A stretch of 64,000 bases of DNA. It comes from Microbacterium paraoxydans. GTDB lineage: Bacteria > Actinomycetota > Actinomycetes > Actinomycetales > Microbacteriaceae. The DNA is taken from contig NZ_CP064873.1 of NCBI RefSeq assembly GCF_019056515.1, forward strand, positions 620,001-684,000, given 5' to 3'. A program made the translations under genes and the position numbers. The notes under the pieces were generated by a model. The model saw nothing but the letters and a program-made list of their open reading frames with translations, was not told the origin of the DNA and did no database searches. Below, piece by piece: positions 29,304-38,840 of the stretch; within the stretch, counting starts at the first letter, position 1, and each line of letters begins with the position of its first letter.

Positions 29304-29372
29304 TAGAAAGGCCTTCCGTTCTCTTCCTTTGCTGCGGATGTCTGTGTTCCTCCTGATGAGTGTATTCGCCCC

Positions 29373-29422
29373 ATAGGCTGCGCTCGCCGGCTACTCAATA
29401 GGCTGCGCTCGCCGGCTACTCA
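29373..29422. repeat. 25-bp perfect tandem duplication
   Basis: Positions 29373-29397 and 29398-29422 are identical 25-base units beginning ATAGGCTGCGCTCGCC. They lie in the 250-base gap between the divergent HEPN gene and the gene at 29556, so they sit in the promoter region of one or both. Copy number may vary between isolates. Confidence 0.85.
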
Positions 29423-29555
29423 AGTCGAACCCCTGGCTATAGGTCGGTTCGCGAATCGCAAAAGCGAAGCTCGATAACATCCGGCACTTCCACGAGCGCG
29501 GGATGCTCGGCCAGAATGAGGGTCCCGGTGTCCTCGAGCAGAACGGCTGGTACAC

Positions 29556-30464
29556 ATGACCGGTGCAGAAGAGAAACGCGACGCGGTTGCGCTCGCTGAT
29601 CTGAGTGACCTACTCGTCGCGGCCTGGCTCGAAGTCGCACGCCAGGCGGGGGCGGGTCCACGCCCGGGCTCGGCGGCTGCTCTCGACGCGGCCGAAGCCA
29701 AGCGCGAGCTTCCCGCAGGCGTGCCGAATGCCGAGCACGCGGCGGGGTACATGGCGGGGCGCATGGTCGACGCGATTGCGCTGCTGCTTCAGTCCCTCGG
29801 TACGCAGTTGCGTGCGGAGCCGATGGTGCCGTTGGCGGTCTGGCCGTTGGTGCGCGCCGAGCTCGAGTACGCGGGCAGGGTAGCGTGGCTGCTCGAGCCA
29901 CTGACTGGCAGCGCTCCCGCCGCTCGCCGAGTGGCCCGCGCGATGCTCGAGCATGCGTCAGCGCTACAGCGGGAGAAATACACCGCAAGTAAGCACTCCG
30001 GTCCGTTGGCGAAGACGTACAAGCGGAACCGCGATGAGTTGCTTCGCCGGATCGGAGTGCTGTTCTCAGAGGTGCACACGCCTCTCGAAACCCCGGATCA
30101 AATCGGGGATTGGAGGATTGGCGGGGAGACGATGATTGGGCTGGGCAAGGCGAGCGATCTGTTCCTTTCGCAGAACTTCACCAAGGGCAGTGGGGTCTAT
30201 GACATCTTGTCGGATCGGTCGCACCCATCGGTGATGTCGCTGGCATCACAGTCGGTGGCAGAGGAATCCGAGGGTGTGACGTCGTGGACCTATCCGGCAG
30301 ACCCGGAGGTCCTCGACTTCCAGGTCCGCCTCGGATGCCTGATCCTTTACAAGTCCGCCCACACGATCTCTGCCTACTACGGCCTCAATTCCGCCCCGCT
30401 CGAGCGTTGGGCGGATGAGACGCCGGCGCACTGGCTCGATGAAGGTCCCCGGGCCACGTCGTGA
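29556..30464 (+). CDS. Uncharacterised helical protein in the defence island
   Basis: A 302-residue predicted helical protein. Points of note are ELEYAGRVAWLLEPL and GVYDILSDRSHPSVMSLASQ near residue 205. The S-D-R-S-H-P-S stretch resembles a pattern in uncharacterised actinobacterial proteins and DUF5677-like families, where conserved His and Ser lie near a helical core. No nuclease or nucleotide-binding motif can be named. It stands alone between the HEPN and RES genes. Its function is unknown. Confidence 0.65.
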   Translation: MTGAEEKRDAVALADLSDLLVAAWLEVARQAGAGPRPGSAAALDAAEAKRELPAGVPNAEHAAGYMAGRMVDAIALLLQSLGTQLRAEPMVPLAVWPLVRAELEYAGRVAWLLEPLTGSAPAARRVARAMLEHASALQREKYTASKHSGPLAKTYKRNRDELLRRIGVLFSEVHTPLETPDQIGDWRIGGETMIGLGKASDLFLSQNFTKGSGVYDILSDRSHPSVMSLASQSVAEESEGVTSWTYPADPEVLDFQVRLGCLILYKSAHTISAYYGLNSAPLERWADETPAHWLDEGPRATS

Positions 30465-30729
30465 AACGCGCCAGCCCCGCCTGTGCCGGAGAGGAAGCAT
30501 CGTCGCTCTCGCCGTATGGATCTCTGACAGGATCTCGGCTCCACGAGTGCGACGTCCGTCCATCACGGTCCTCAGCCCTGTGCGGGCGATAGGCATAGTC
30601 CATTCAGATTGTGTTCTCGGCGTGTGGTGCCGAAGATTCGAGTATTGACCTGTCCGGCCTGTCTGGCCTTCCCGAATCCACCCGCGACGGCGTCCGCAAC
30701 TCCGACGCTGGCACGGCTAGCATCGGCTC

Positions 30730-32025
30730 ATGTATGAACCCGAGGGCTTCACCGGCCTGACCGAGACCATCTGCCTTTCCCACATCACCGACCTCGTTCT
30801 TCTCGATCTAGTGATCGGTGAAGCTGACAGCCGCATTTGCTCTTATTGCGACCACCGCAGCACGGATGGGCGAATAACAGCTGTGTCGATGGACGTTGTA
30901 GGGCGCCTGGTTTACGACGCAGCGACATGGCTCTACCACGACCACGGCGGTCTGGTACCGGACGAATGGGACGAGTGGAATGCTGGTCATGAGACCGACT
31001 ACGTCGTCGGCGACTGTACTTCCGGCGCCTTCGACGCCTCGGTCATAGACGAAGTGAACGCGCACATCGCCGACGCTATCGCCACACCGAACTACTGGAT
31101 GGAATCGGGGCTACGGGACGAGTTCCAGTTCTCCTGGGACGGGTTTGCGCAGATCGTGAAGTATCAATCCCGATTCGTGTACGTTGGCGCCCGTGAGCGT
31201 GAAGGGCGTCGCAACGAGCCGCCAGCTCGCGTCTCGCGGTTCCTGGACGGACTTCTGGCCTACGTCCAGGACGACATGCTGACGATGGTCGAGCCGGGGG
31301 AGAAGCTATACCGTGCGCGAATGGCCGAGGACGGCTTCACATTCCGCCATGAGGCGCGAGCCGACCCCGCGAAGCATCTCGGCCCAGCACCCGCCGGCAA
31401 GGCATCTGCGGGACGGCTGAACCCTGAGGGAGTGGGCCTGTTCTACGGAGCTACGACGCGCCAGATCGCAGTGAAAGAAATCGCACTGCACAGCCTGTTT
31501 GACGACGCAATTGTCGGAGGGTTTGTCGTCCAGCGGCCGCTGACGGTCTTGGACTTCACAAAGCAGCCAGCGCCACCGAGCATCTTCGCGGTGGACAAGC
31601 GGCGTCAATTCTTGTTCGCGCGGTTCGCCGACGACTTCGAGGAGCGCCTGACTCAGTCGGTGCGGTTGACCGGCGTGGAGCGCGTCGAGTACGTGGTAAC
31701 TCAAATCATCGGTGAGTACTTCCGATGGGCCCCAGAGAAGAAGCTGGACGGAATCGCCTGGAAGAGCCACCTCCTGAGCGGGGATGAAAACGGCAAGAAC
31801 GTGCTCGTTTGGGCGAGCGCCGATGACGTCCGCTCCGACCCGCCGCCTGCGGACGACCCAGCTGACTCGGAGCTGTGGCGCCGTTCTTTCGGCCCGCCGA
31901 CCCCGACTTTGACGTTGTCGGACCGGGACGTTACGGTGCATCGCGCGAAGCGGTTCGTCACGGTAAGCCACGCGATTCTGCCGGGTGACGATGACCCGGA
32001 CCCGATGTTCATGGACTTGAAGTGA
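30730..32025 (+). CDS. RES-domain protein with HEPN/RES N-terminal domain
   Basis: A 431-residue protein. The N-terminal part holds a CSYC pair (C37, C40) and helices, as in the HEPN/RES N-terminal domain 1 family. From about residue 190, KLYRARM begins the RES domain, followed by GRLNPEGVGLFYGATTRQIAVKEI and a later Q-F-L-F-A-R segment. RES toxins of the MbcT/Res type degrade NAD+; the R, Y and E of this fold are present. No antitoxin gene is adjacent, so it may be a self-contained abortive-infection effector held off by its own N-terminal domain. Confidence 0.75.
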   Translation: MYEPEGFTGLTETICLSHITDLVLLDLVIGEADSRICSYCDHRSTDGRITAVSMDVVGRLVYDAATWLYHDHGGLVPDEWDEWNAGHETDYVVGDCTSGAFDASVIDEVNAHIADAIATPNYWMESGLRDEFQFSWDGFAQIVKYQSRFVYVGAREREGRRNEPPARVSRFLDGLLAYVQDDMLTMVEPGEKLYRARMAEDGFTFRHEARADPAKHLGPAPAGKASAGRLNPEGVGLFYGATTRQIAVKEIALHSLFDDAIVGGFVVQRPLTVLDFTKQPAPPSIFAVDKRRQFLFARFADDFEERLTQSVRLTGVERVEYVVTQIIGEYFRWAPEKKLDGIAWKSHLLSGDENGKNVLVWASADDVRSDPPPADDPADSELWRRSFGPPTPTLTLSDRDVTVHRAKRFVTVSHAILPGDDDPDPMFMDLK

Positions 32026-32313
32026 TTTGCGTGAGTCGAAGTCGCGCGCTGCTCCGCCAATTGGGGCGGAGTAACCTACCAGGACAGCGTCGTCGATGAG
32101 TGCAGACGATGCTTCTATCGCGCTGGGAGCGATACACGCGACGCTGGCCGGACGGGCACACATCAGTCAGGCGGGATGGCGGCATCCGCCGAGCCGACTT
32201 CTCGACAGCTCAGTCGTGGCCGTTCTGCAAGACGATGAGATCCGCGATCGCCATCTTCTGGCGGCGACGAACCCTGCGTCAGTCGTTAGATTCATGAGGA
32301 GAGGAGGCAGGGG

Positions 32314-35300
32314 ATGCTCAACGTTTGGAGTCGGTCAGGGGCGATAGCGGGGCGAGGTTTTCACTATCAGGACGCGGTCGGTGCGTGGCTTAGCGGCCGG
32401 CTGATCGCAGGCGAGTTGGATGCGCGTCGCATCGTCCCGGAGGGATTCGAAGATCTACATATCGAGGGGCCCGAGCTAACGTTCGTGCAGGTGAAGAGTC
32501 GCCAGGAGAAGCGAGGCGCATTCTCAGTCAGCGAGACTCTCGGATTTCTTGAGGAGATGTGGGCCAAGCACCTGACCCGCGAGGCAGTAGGCATTGCCTC
32601 AGGTCGTTTGATGCTCGTCCAAGAGCGGAGCATCTCCGGAGAGGTCTTCGACGGACATGCCGCGGTCCTGGCTGACCTGCCGCTGACTCACCCGCTTGTG
32701 GAAGGCGTGGTCGAGAGACTTGGCTTGGAGCATGCTCGAACGCTCCTGCAACTGACGACCTTGATCACTTTGGATTGGCAGGATGCGCAGTCCGCCGCGG
32801 TGGATGCGATTACATCCGCCTCCGGGGCGGTGCGCGGTGCGGCAGAGCTCATTGAGCGCCTGCTGCGGATCGACATTGCAACCGCGGCGGATCGAAACGC
32901 GGCAGCTCCTGACCCGGACGACGCGGCGTTCGTGAACGTGAGCTCGATCTCGAAGCGAATCGAAGAAGTGCTAACCCTCCTTGACCGAGATGCCCTGGAG
33001 CGGGCACTCCTGGATGGCATCTGTGTTCCCGTTCAGTTCTCGAGCGACGTGGCGGCGAATGACTACTACTTGGGCACCGCAGCCCGACCTTCGCATATCG
33101 CATCTGGTTTGCCAGCGCCGATGCCTGATATCGCCGCGCAGGCCATCGAGAGCCTGAACTCGGGTGCTTCCGTCCTTTTGGCCGGTCCTTCCGGAGTTGG
33201 AAAATCAACTGCGCTTTGGTCGACGGTCTACACGCGCCGCGACGTCACCTGGTATCGAGTGACTCGTCTCTCGGACGATGCCATCCAGGGAATCAGAGAT
33301 CTCCTCACTGCACGGATGCCGAGCCGCCGAAATCAGATCGGTCTGGTCGTGGACGGCGTCGGGACCGGCGAGCTTGTCGGTTGGGACGCGATCAATCAGG
33401 CCGTTCGTGATTTCGAAGGCGTCATGCTGCTCGGGACGGTTCGCAATGAGGACCTCGTCAGCGTTCAAGATCGGGCCGGGAGCGCGATCGTGGAGGTTAC
33501 CCTTACGGAGGATATCGCCGAATCGCTGCACGAGAATCTTCGGCAACGCGGGTTGACCTCAAACGCGCATTGGCGTGAGGCGTACGTCGAAGCGGACGGA
33601 CTGACGATGGAGTTCACCTACATGCTCACGCGTGGCCGTCGGCTTCGAGACGTCCTGCGGGACCAAGTGCTCTCGCGCGTCCGGGCCCAGCAAGAGACTG
33701 AGCTCCAGATCCTCGCCCTGATCGCAACCGCAGGAAGGTGGGCGCTCTCTGTGCCTATCTCGGAACTGTCGGAGTTTGAGAACGGCTCTGGCAGCCTGCG
33801 ACGTGCCCTGACACGGCTCAACGAGGAACACCTCGTTCAAGTCGTGAGTGAGTCGGTGCAAGGGCTACATCCGCTGAGATCACGGTTCCTCTCTGAGATC
33901 GTCCATGAGCTGCCGCCACCGACGGCCAGCATGACGACAGTGAAGCTCGTGTCCATGCTTCCTGCTCCTGCCTTACCGGCGCTGCTAGCAGGAATCTCGC
34001 AAGACCTCCCGGCCGCCTTGCCAGCGGCCGTAGAGGCGCTTATCCTCAGGATGCAGTCGGGCACCAACGCCGATGTGCTCGAAGGGCTCCGCGCCGTGAA
34101 GTTCGTCGATCTGAGCGCACGATCAGGGCGGTGGGTCGAAGTACTCGATCGACACGATGTGCAACCGCCGTCAAAACTCCTCGCGATCCAGCTGGCGCTG
34201 ATCGATTCGGACCTAGCGGGTTTGCCGTTCCCTGAAAACGTCTCAGCGGCGATTGCGGAGCTGCGTGCTGCAGTGCGCGAGCCTTTCGATTCTTTAGATA
34301 GGGCTGTGCAACAAGTGGGTGTGCAACGACTCGGTGAAGTGATACTCGACTCGCCAGATTTGGCCAGTGTGAACCAGGCGCTCGGATATTCTCAAAGCCT
34401 TGCGCCGGCGATCGCCAGCGACCTCGTCCAGGCACTTAGGCGGATGCGCGACGAAGGCCGCCCCGTCCGATCGCTCGACGTCGAACCAGATCTGGACGAC
34501 TTGGCTGACCTCTTGCTAACAGCGGCTACGTTTGCTTCGGAAGTTGCGGAACTACTGCTCGCGGCCGCGGGCGGTGCTGACCGCGCGCAACAGCGCATCC
34601 TCGAGCGTTTCCCCTGGGCGACGACGGCAGGAATCGTTGACGGACCTGAAGGCGCAGTTTTCCGTGGCCAGATCCTCCACATTTCCGATCAAGTGCAGGG
34701 TGACGCTGACCGAAACGCCAAGGAATTTGCTCGTTTAGGGATCGCCCTCAACCCGAGCGTCGTACATGCAGACATCACCACGATCTGGTCGGACGGAGCG
34801 CCTTATGAGGTTGGAGGTAACTTGATGGGAGTGTCGACGCTTCGTCGGCAGTATCTTCACTCTCGGTCGTCTGTGAGCGGCCATCGGCAGACCGCTGGGT
34901 TCGCCGCAGCTCGCTTGCACGATCTAACAGCGACTGATCGTATGGAGATCGCGCTAGCAGGAATCACCATCGCCGAATCGCTCCTCCCAAGCATTATCCG
35001 TGTGTGGCTCCGTGGCGAGAATCGTCCTTCTGCCATGTCTGCGATTCACGCCTCACGCGTTGAACTTGACGCGCTCTCACGTCGACTGGTCCCGGTGTTT
35101 CGCGAGCCTCTTGCGGCTGAAATCTCCGTTATCGCGGATAGTCTCCAGACTCTGCTTTCCGCGATCGCGGTGGACCTCCCAAGTCGGCTGACCGACGCTT
35201 CAGGCTACTTAGCGCTCGCTTCGCATATCAGTGAAACCCTCGTGGATGCAGTGGGCAAGGCGCGGCAAGAGCAGTGGGAGATGATCGGCGTTCATCCCGG

Positions 35301-36195
35301 CGGGCTGCTTGACGTCGTTGAGCGAGAGCTCCAACAACTCGCGACCGTGCTCCAGGAGGTCGGGTCAGCTGGCACTATGCCGCAGGACATTCGACGAGCC
35401 GCACGGTCCGGCGACTCGCAGCGGGCCTTGTCTCGCGCGGCAGACCTGTCAACCAGGAACGCGTTGCGGCGTGCCGAGCGCGGACAACAGGAGAGACTCG
35501 CGGTCATCCGAGATTTCGGTCGGGAGGCTGCTTCTTACTCAAGGATGGTCCAGGGCATTCATGATGGCTGGCCGCCACAGCAATATGCCATTGCGGTAAA
35601 GGCCGAGAACGTTGTCGATTGGCTCCTCGTGGTGGAGAGAACGCTCGCGGCTCTGACTCCCGCGGAGATGAGTAACGCGTACCGCCCCGCATTGATCATC
35701 TTCCCGGAGATAGCTGGACGCCGAGTCGACTCGTTCGGCTGGCAAATCATTCGGTCTGCGTTTCCGATCGTCGAACCACTCACTGGTTGGGGTGCGACGT
35801 TTCCAGAGGCATGGGAGACTCCTCGGTTCGAGGCGCTCGGTGCGGGCCAGCATGCGCTCGCTGTGTTGTCCGGGCTGGCACTGCTAGAGCGCTCTCGGTC
35901 GACCGCTCCGCTAGCCGAAACGCGTTTGGCGGCTGAACAAGAGTTCCTGGTTGCCCGCGCGGCGCTCGGCGCTTACCCGGATCGGATCACTCAAGACATT
36001 GCTGCCTTTCTCGACTCCTTGGCCGCACAAGTCGCCCGGGAAGCAGACGAGAATATGGGTGAGACGTTCTCGGCACAGTTTGTAGCGCTTGTCCGGGGAC
36101 AGCAAACCTCATTTACGAGACAGCTTAGTAAGTACGCAAGCCTCGCGATGCAGGCCGACATAGATCCGGAGGTGGCCGAGGCCCTCGCTGAATGA
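32314..36195 (+). CDS. Cap4-type nuclease fused to STAND NTPase (Avs2-like defence protein)
   Basis: A 1293-residue protein. The first 65 residues have GFHYQDAVGAW and EGFEDLHIEG...FVQVKSR (D47, Q59, K61), the PD-(D/E)XK-type pattern of the Cap4/DUF4297 dsDNA endonuclease. Walker A is AGPSGVGKST at about 290-299 and Walker B GLVVDGVG at about 345-352, followed by winged-helix and long helical repeats of about 700 residues that would form a sensor. This is the layout of Avs-type STAND immune proteins: pathogen-protein sensing, oligomerisation, then DNA degradation. A strong AGGAGAGGAGGCAGGGG precedes the ATG. No partner gene is needed in that family. Confidence 0.78.
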   Translation: MLNVWSRSGAIAGRGFHYQDAVGAWLSGRLIAGELDARRIVPEGFEDLHIEGPELTFVQVKSRQEKRGAFSVSETLGFLEEMWAKHLTREAVGIASGRLMLVQERSISGEVFDGHAAVLADLPLTHPLVEGVVERLGLEHARTLLQLTTLITLDWQDAQSAAVDAITSASGAVRGAAELIERLLRIDIATAADRNAAAPDPDDAAFVNVSSISKRIEEVLTLLDRDALERALLDGICVPVQFSSDVAANDYYLGTAARPSHIASGLPAPMPDIAAQAIESLNSGASVLLAGPSGVGKSTALWSTVYTRRDVTWYRVTRLSDDAIQGIRDLLTARMPSRRNQIGLVVDGVGTGELVGWDAINQAVRDFEGVMLLGTVRNEDLVSVQDRAGSAIVEVTLTEDIAESLHENLRQRGLTSNAHWREAYVEADGLTMEFTYMLTRGRRLRDVLRDQVLSRVRAQQETELQILALIATAGRWALSVPISELSEFENGSGSLRRALTRLNEEHLVQVVSESVQGLHPLRSRFLSEIVHELPPPTASMTTVKLVSMLPAPALPALLAGISQDLPAALPAAVEALILRMQSGTNADVLEGLRAVKFVDLSARSGRWVEVLDRHDVQPPSKLLAIQLALIDSDLAGLPFPENVSAAIAELRAAVREPFDSLDRAVQQVGVQRLGEVILDSPDLASVNQALGYSQSLAPAIASDLVQALRRMRDEGRPVRSLDVEPDLDDLADLLLTAATFASEVAELLLAAAGGADRAQQRILERFPWATTAGIVDGPEGAVFRGQILHISDQVQGDADRNAKEFARLGIALNPSVVHADITTIWSDGAPYEVGGNLMGVSTLRRQYLHSRSSVSGHRQTAGFAAARLHDLTATDRMEIALAGITIAESLLPSIIRVWLRGENRPSAMSAIHASRVELDALSRRLVPVFREPLAAEISVIADSLQTLLSAIAVDLPSRLTDASGYLALASHISETLVDAVGKARQEQWEMIGVHPGGLLDVVERELQQLATVLQEVGSAGTMPQDIRRAARSGDSQRALSRAADLSTRNALRRAERGQQERLAVIRDFGREAASYSRMVQGIHDGWPPQQYAIAVKAENVVDWLLVVERTLAALTPAEMSNAYRPALIIFPEIAGRRVDSFGWQIIRSAFPIVEPLTGWGATFPEAWETPRFEALGAGQHALAVLSGLALLERSRSTAPLAETRLAAEQEFLVARAALGAYPDRITQDIAAFLDSLAAQVAREADENMGETFSAQFVALVRGQQTSFTRQLSKYASLAMQADIDPEVAEALAE

Positions 36196-36561
36196 TGCCT
36201 CCTGAAGCGGCGCTGACGCCCGACGTCCGTGAGCGCAGGCAGATTGGAGGCTTGGGGCGACCATTAATGACAAGCGCTCGGCTCGAAGTTAACGTCGGCA
36301 GGGGTTGCTCGCAGGATTCTTTGAGCCCGGCTCGGATGACGAGACGCCGGTGCGGCAGCCGAGCAACGAAAATCGTGCGATCGCACGGCACCGCGCACCC
36401 CGATTCTGACTCGGTTGGGTGCCGTCGGAGCATCGGCGTGGAGGTCGACGTTGGCGCGCACAGTTGCTGACATGCCGCGAGCGACGCGAGCCTCGGAAGC
36501 GCTACGGTGGCGCTGTATCAAGATGCTTCGAGGGCAAAGTCGCCAGAGGAAGAAGGCAGTG
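36196..36561. other. Intergenic region without a supported gene
   Basis: I see no convincing coding sequence. A 92-codon frame starts across the stop of the previous gene but has no domain pattern and unusual Arg/Cys composition. The last 20 bases, rich in AGAGGAAGAAGG, are the ribosome-binding region of the interrupted gene that follows. Confidence 0.5.
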
Positions 36562-36598
36562 GTGAACCAGGAACGTCCGAATGAACTAGTCGCCAAGC

Positions 36599-36606
36599 AG
36601 ATTGTC
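36599..36606. repeat. Target-site duplication of the ISL3-family element, left copy
   Basis: AGATTGTC directly precedes the left inverted repeat and recurs directly after the right inverted repeat at 38065-38072. Eight bases is the normal duplication for ISL3 elements. Confidence 0.93.
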
Positions 36607-38064
36607 GGCTCTTCGGACATTCGGTGGGGGTGAGGCTTGCCGGGTGGGGTTCGGCGGGTAGGGGTCGAGGTCCCCGAGGATCAGTAGCGCTAACTGTCTG
36701 ATCTTCACGAGGACCTCGACGTGCTTCACCCTACTTCGGGGTGCGCTTCCGCGCGCTCTGCCGCTGATCCGTGTTCCCGCTGCGACGTTCTGCTGGGTCT
36801 TCCCGATGTCCATGTCGAGCGCGTCGACCGTCGCGACGGGCTGCTGGTGGTGACGGTCTCGACGCCAGCGGCGCCGACCGGCTGCCCCTCGTGTGGGGTC
36901 GTCGCGACCGGCCGCGGACGCCGTCGACGGGTGCTTCATGATGTGCCCGCGACGACGCGGGTGCGGATCGTATGGCGGCAGCGGGTCTGGCGGTGCGACG
37001 AGGTGGGATGCGCGCGGCGGACGTTCGTGGAGCAGCTCCCGGGTCTGGTCGCCCGGCGCGGGTCGATCACCACGCGCGCCGTCGGCTGGGCGATCGGGCA
37101 GCTGCGCCGCGAGCACGCCACCGTGCACGGTATCGCCCGTCAGCTCGGCACGTCGTGGAAGACGGTGTGGCGCGCTGTCGAGCCTGAGTTGGAGCGGCTC
37201 GCGGCCGACGAGTCCCGATTCGAGAACGTCACCACGCTCGGTGTCGATGAGCACATCTGGCATCACGTCGACCCCCGCAAGCGCGGTCCGAAGGAGCTTA
37301 CCGGGATGGTCGATCTGAGCCGCGACGCGGACGGGAAGACGCGGGCCAGGCTGCTCGACCTGGTGCCGGGCCGCTCCGGGAAGGCCTACGCGTCCTGGCT
37401 CGCCGAACGCGGCGAAGCGTTCCGGCAGAACGTGAAAGTCGCGGCTCTTGACCCGTTCGCCGGCTACAAGACCGCGATCGACGACCAGCTCGAAGACGCC
37501 ACGGCCGTGCTGGACGCATTCCACGTCGTCAAGCTCGGCACCGCCGCCGTCGACGAGGTCCGCCGCCGCGTCCAGCAGGACACCCTCGGGCATCGCGGTC
37601 GGACCGGCGACCCGCTCTACGGGATCCAGACCATCCTCCGCGCCGGCGCCGAGAACCTCACCGAGAAGCAGCGGACCAGGCTCGCGGCAGCGATCGAGGC
37701 CGACCCCGCGCACGACGAGGTGTTCGTCGCATGGCAGTGCGCCCAGCAACTGCGTTCCGCCTACCACCAGAAGGACCTCGCCGAGGGCCGCCAGATCGCG
37801 GAGAAGGTCGTCGACACATTCCACACCTGCCCGATCCCCGAGATCGCCCGCCTCGGCCGCACCCTCCGCCGCTGGCGAGCCGCGTTCCTGGCCTACTTCA
37901 CGACCGGACGATCATCGAACGGCGGCACTGAGGCCGTGAACGGGATCATCGAGCTGCACCGCCGCCTCGCCCGCGGCTTCCGCAACCGCGACAACTACCG
38001 GCTCCGCATGCTCCTCGCCGCCGGCGGACTCACCCCATGACCCCCACCGAATGTCCGAAGAGCC
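36607..38064 (+). mobile_element. ISL3-family insertion sequence (1458 bp)
   Basis: Perfect 25-bp terminal inverted repeats: left 36607-36631, beginning GGCTCTTCGGACATTCGG, and right 38040-38064. An 8-bp duplication AGATTGTC flanks it on both sides. One transposase gene fills the element. Intact ends, intact transposase and identical duplications point to a recent and possibly still active insertion. It is GC-rich like the host chromosome, in contrast to the lower-GC island around it. Confidence 0.96.
36721..38040 (+). CDS. tnpA: ISL3-family transposase
   Basis: A 439-residue transposase with an N-terminal zinc finger (CPSCG...WRCDEVGCARRTF), an HTH (IARQLGTSWKTVWRAVEPEL) and a DDE catalytic domain with LGVDEHIWHH, VAALDPFAGYKTAI, DAFHVVKLG and the C-terminal SNGGTEAVNGIIELHRRLARGFRNRDNYRLR, which is diagnostic for the ISL3 family. 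It starts with GTG at 36721; the terminal TGA ends on the first base of the right inverted repeat. It looks full length and functional. Confidence 0.95.
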   Translation: MLHPTSGCASARSAADPCSRCDVLLGLPDVHVERVDRRDGLLVVTVSTPAAPTGCPSCGVVATGRGRRRRVLHDVPATTRVRIVWRQRVWRCDEVGCARRTFVEQLPGLVARRGSITTRAVGWAIGQLRREHATVHGIARQLGTSWKTVWRAVEPELERLAADESRFENVTTLGVDEHIWHHVDPRKRGPKELTGMVDLSRDADGKTRARLLDLVPGRSGKAYASWLAERGEAFRQNVKVAALDPFAGYKTAIDDQLEDATAVLDAFHVVKLGTAAVDEVRRRVQQDTLGHRGRTGDPLYGIQTILRAGAENLTEKQRTRLAAAIEADPAHDEVFVAWQCAQQLRSAYHQKDLAEGRQIAEKVVDTFHTCPIPEIARLGRTLRRWRAAFLAYFTTGRSSNGGTEAVNGIIELHRRLARGFRNRDNYRLRMLLAAGGLTP

Positions 38065-38072
38065 AGATTGTC
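38065..38072. repeat. Target-site duplication of the ISL3-family element, right copy
   Basis: AGATTGTC, identical to 36599-36606. The interrupted gene resumes in frame directly after it. Confidence 0.93.
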
Positions 38073-38840
38073 GAACAGAGGCTCGGGGTGGAGCTCGAGC
38101 ACGCGGACACCCATGGTGGGGTGGACTATAAGTCTGCCGATGGGAAGATTGCGTTGGAGGTCACCGCGGTGACCGAAGGTGGGAACAAGGGTGCTCGCGA
38201 TGCTCTGAAGAAGTCCGCGAAGAAGGGCGTGCCAGGCGTGGATCTCGCGACATGCTGGCTTGTGTTCGCGCCTGAGGGGCAGGCGAACATGAAGACTTTC
38301 ATGCAACGGGTGAAGCCGGCGCTGGCTCAGCTAGAGAGGGTGGGTGAGTCGTATTTCCGTCGAGAGCGCGCGGCGATCCACACCATTGAGGGCGGCCCTC
38401 TGGCCGAGATCTATCGCACCCTACTGAACGCGGGCGTGGAGATGGCGAGCTCCGCGCCGCACGAGGTGAAGTCGGACGATCCCAGTCACGTGCATCAGGT
38501 GTTGGTATCCACGGGCAGCGGCGGGTCGGTCAGCGGCAGCGACGAATCGCTGGCGCGGCTGCTAGATGCGCTCAGCGACAAGACCGACAACCCTCAGAAA
38601 CTGGCGGCCACGGGCGCCGTGCAGCGGCATCTCTTCGTGTGGGTAAACGACGACACCTGGCACAACATCGCTCGGCCCTTGAGTAGGACATCGCCGTCCT
38701 GGGCCGACGAGGGGTGGGGCGTCCCCTCAGTTGCTCCGACGCTGGATCCTGCAATCACACACTTTTGGGTCATGCATGAGCGGTCGCGTCTCGGATGGTT
38801 CTGGGATGGAAAGACATGGAGCGCGTTGTCGCCTGAGTAA

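Larger units (their letters stand above)
36562..38840 (+). pseudogene. Unknown defence-island gene interrupted by an ISL3-family element
   Basis: The GTG at 36562 begins VNQERPNELVAKQIV (36562-36606), then the IS intervenes. The frame resumes after the right copy of the target duplication (from 38073) as EQRLGVELEHADTHGGVDYK and continues to the TGA at 38838-38840. Removing the IS and one duplication restores a 270-residue open frame with no other lesion, so the insertion is recent. The region HADTHGGVDY...GKIALEVTAV has a (D/E)-x-n-E-V look that hints at a restriction-nuclease-like core. A truncated relative with the same N-terminus lies at 47069-47230. Function unknown. Confidence 0.85.

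Noticed and set aside
32096..32347. Short open frames of 83 and 65 codons before the STAND gene
   Set aside because: They overlap each other in different frames, lack ribosome-binding sites and have no protein-like pattern.
36192..36470. 92-codon frame starting across the STAND gene stop codon
   Set aside because: The ATGATG overlap looks attractive, but the composition is Arg/Cys/Ser-rich with no pattern, and no ribosome-binding site serves it independently.
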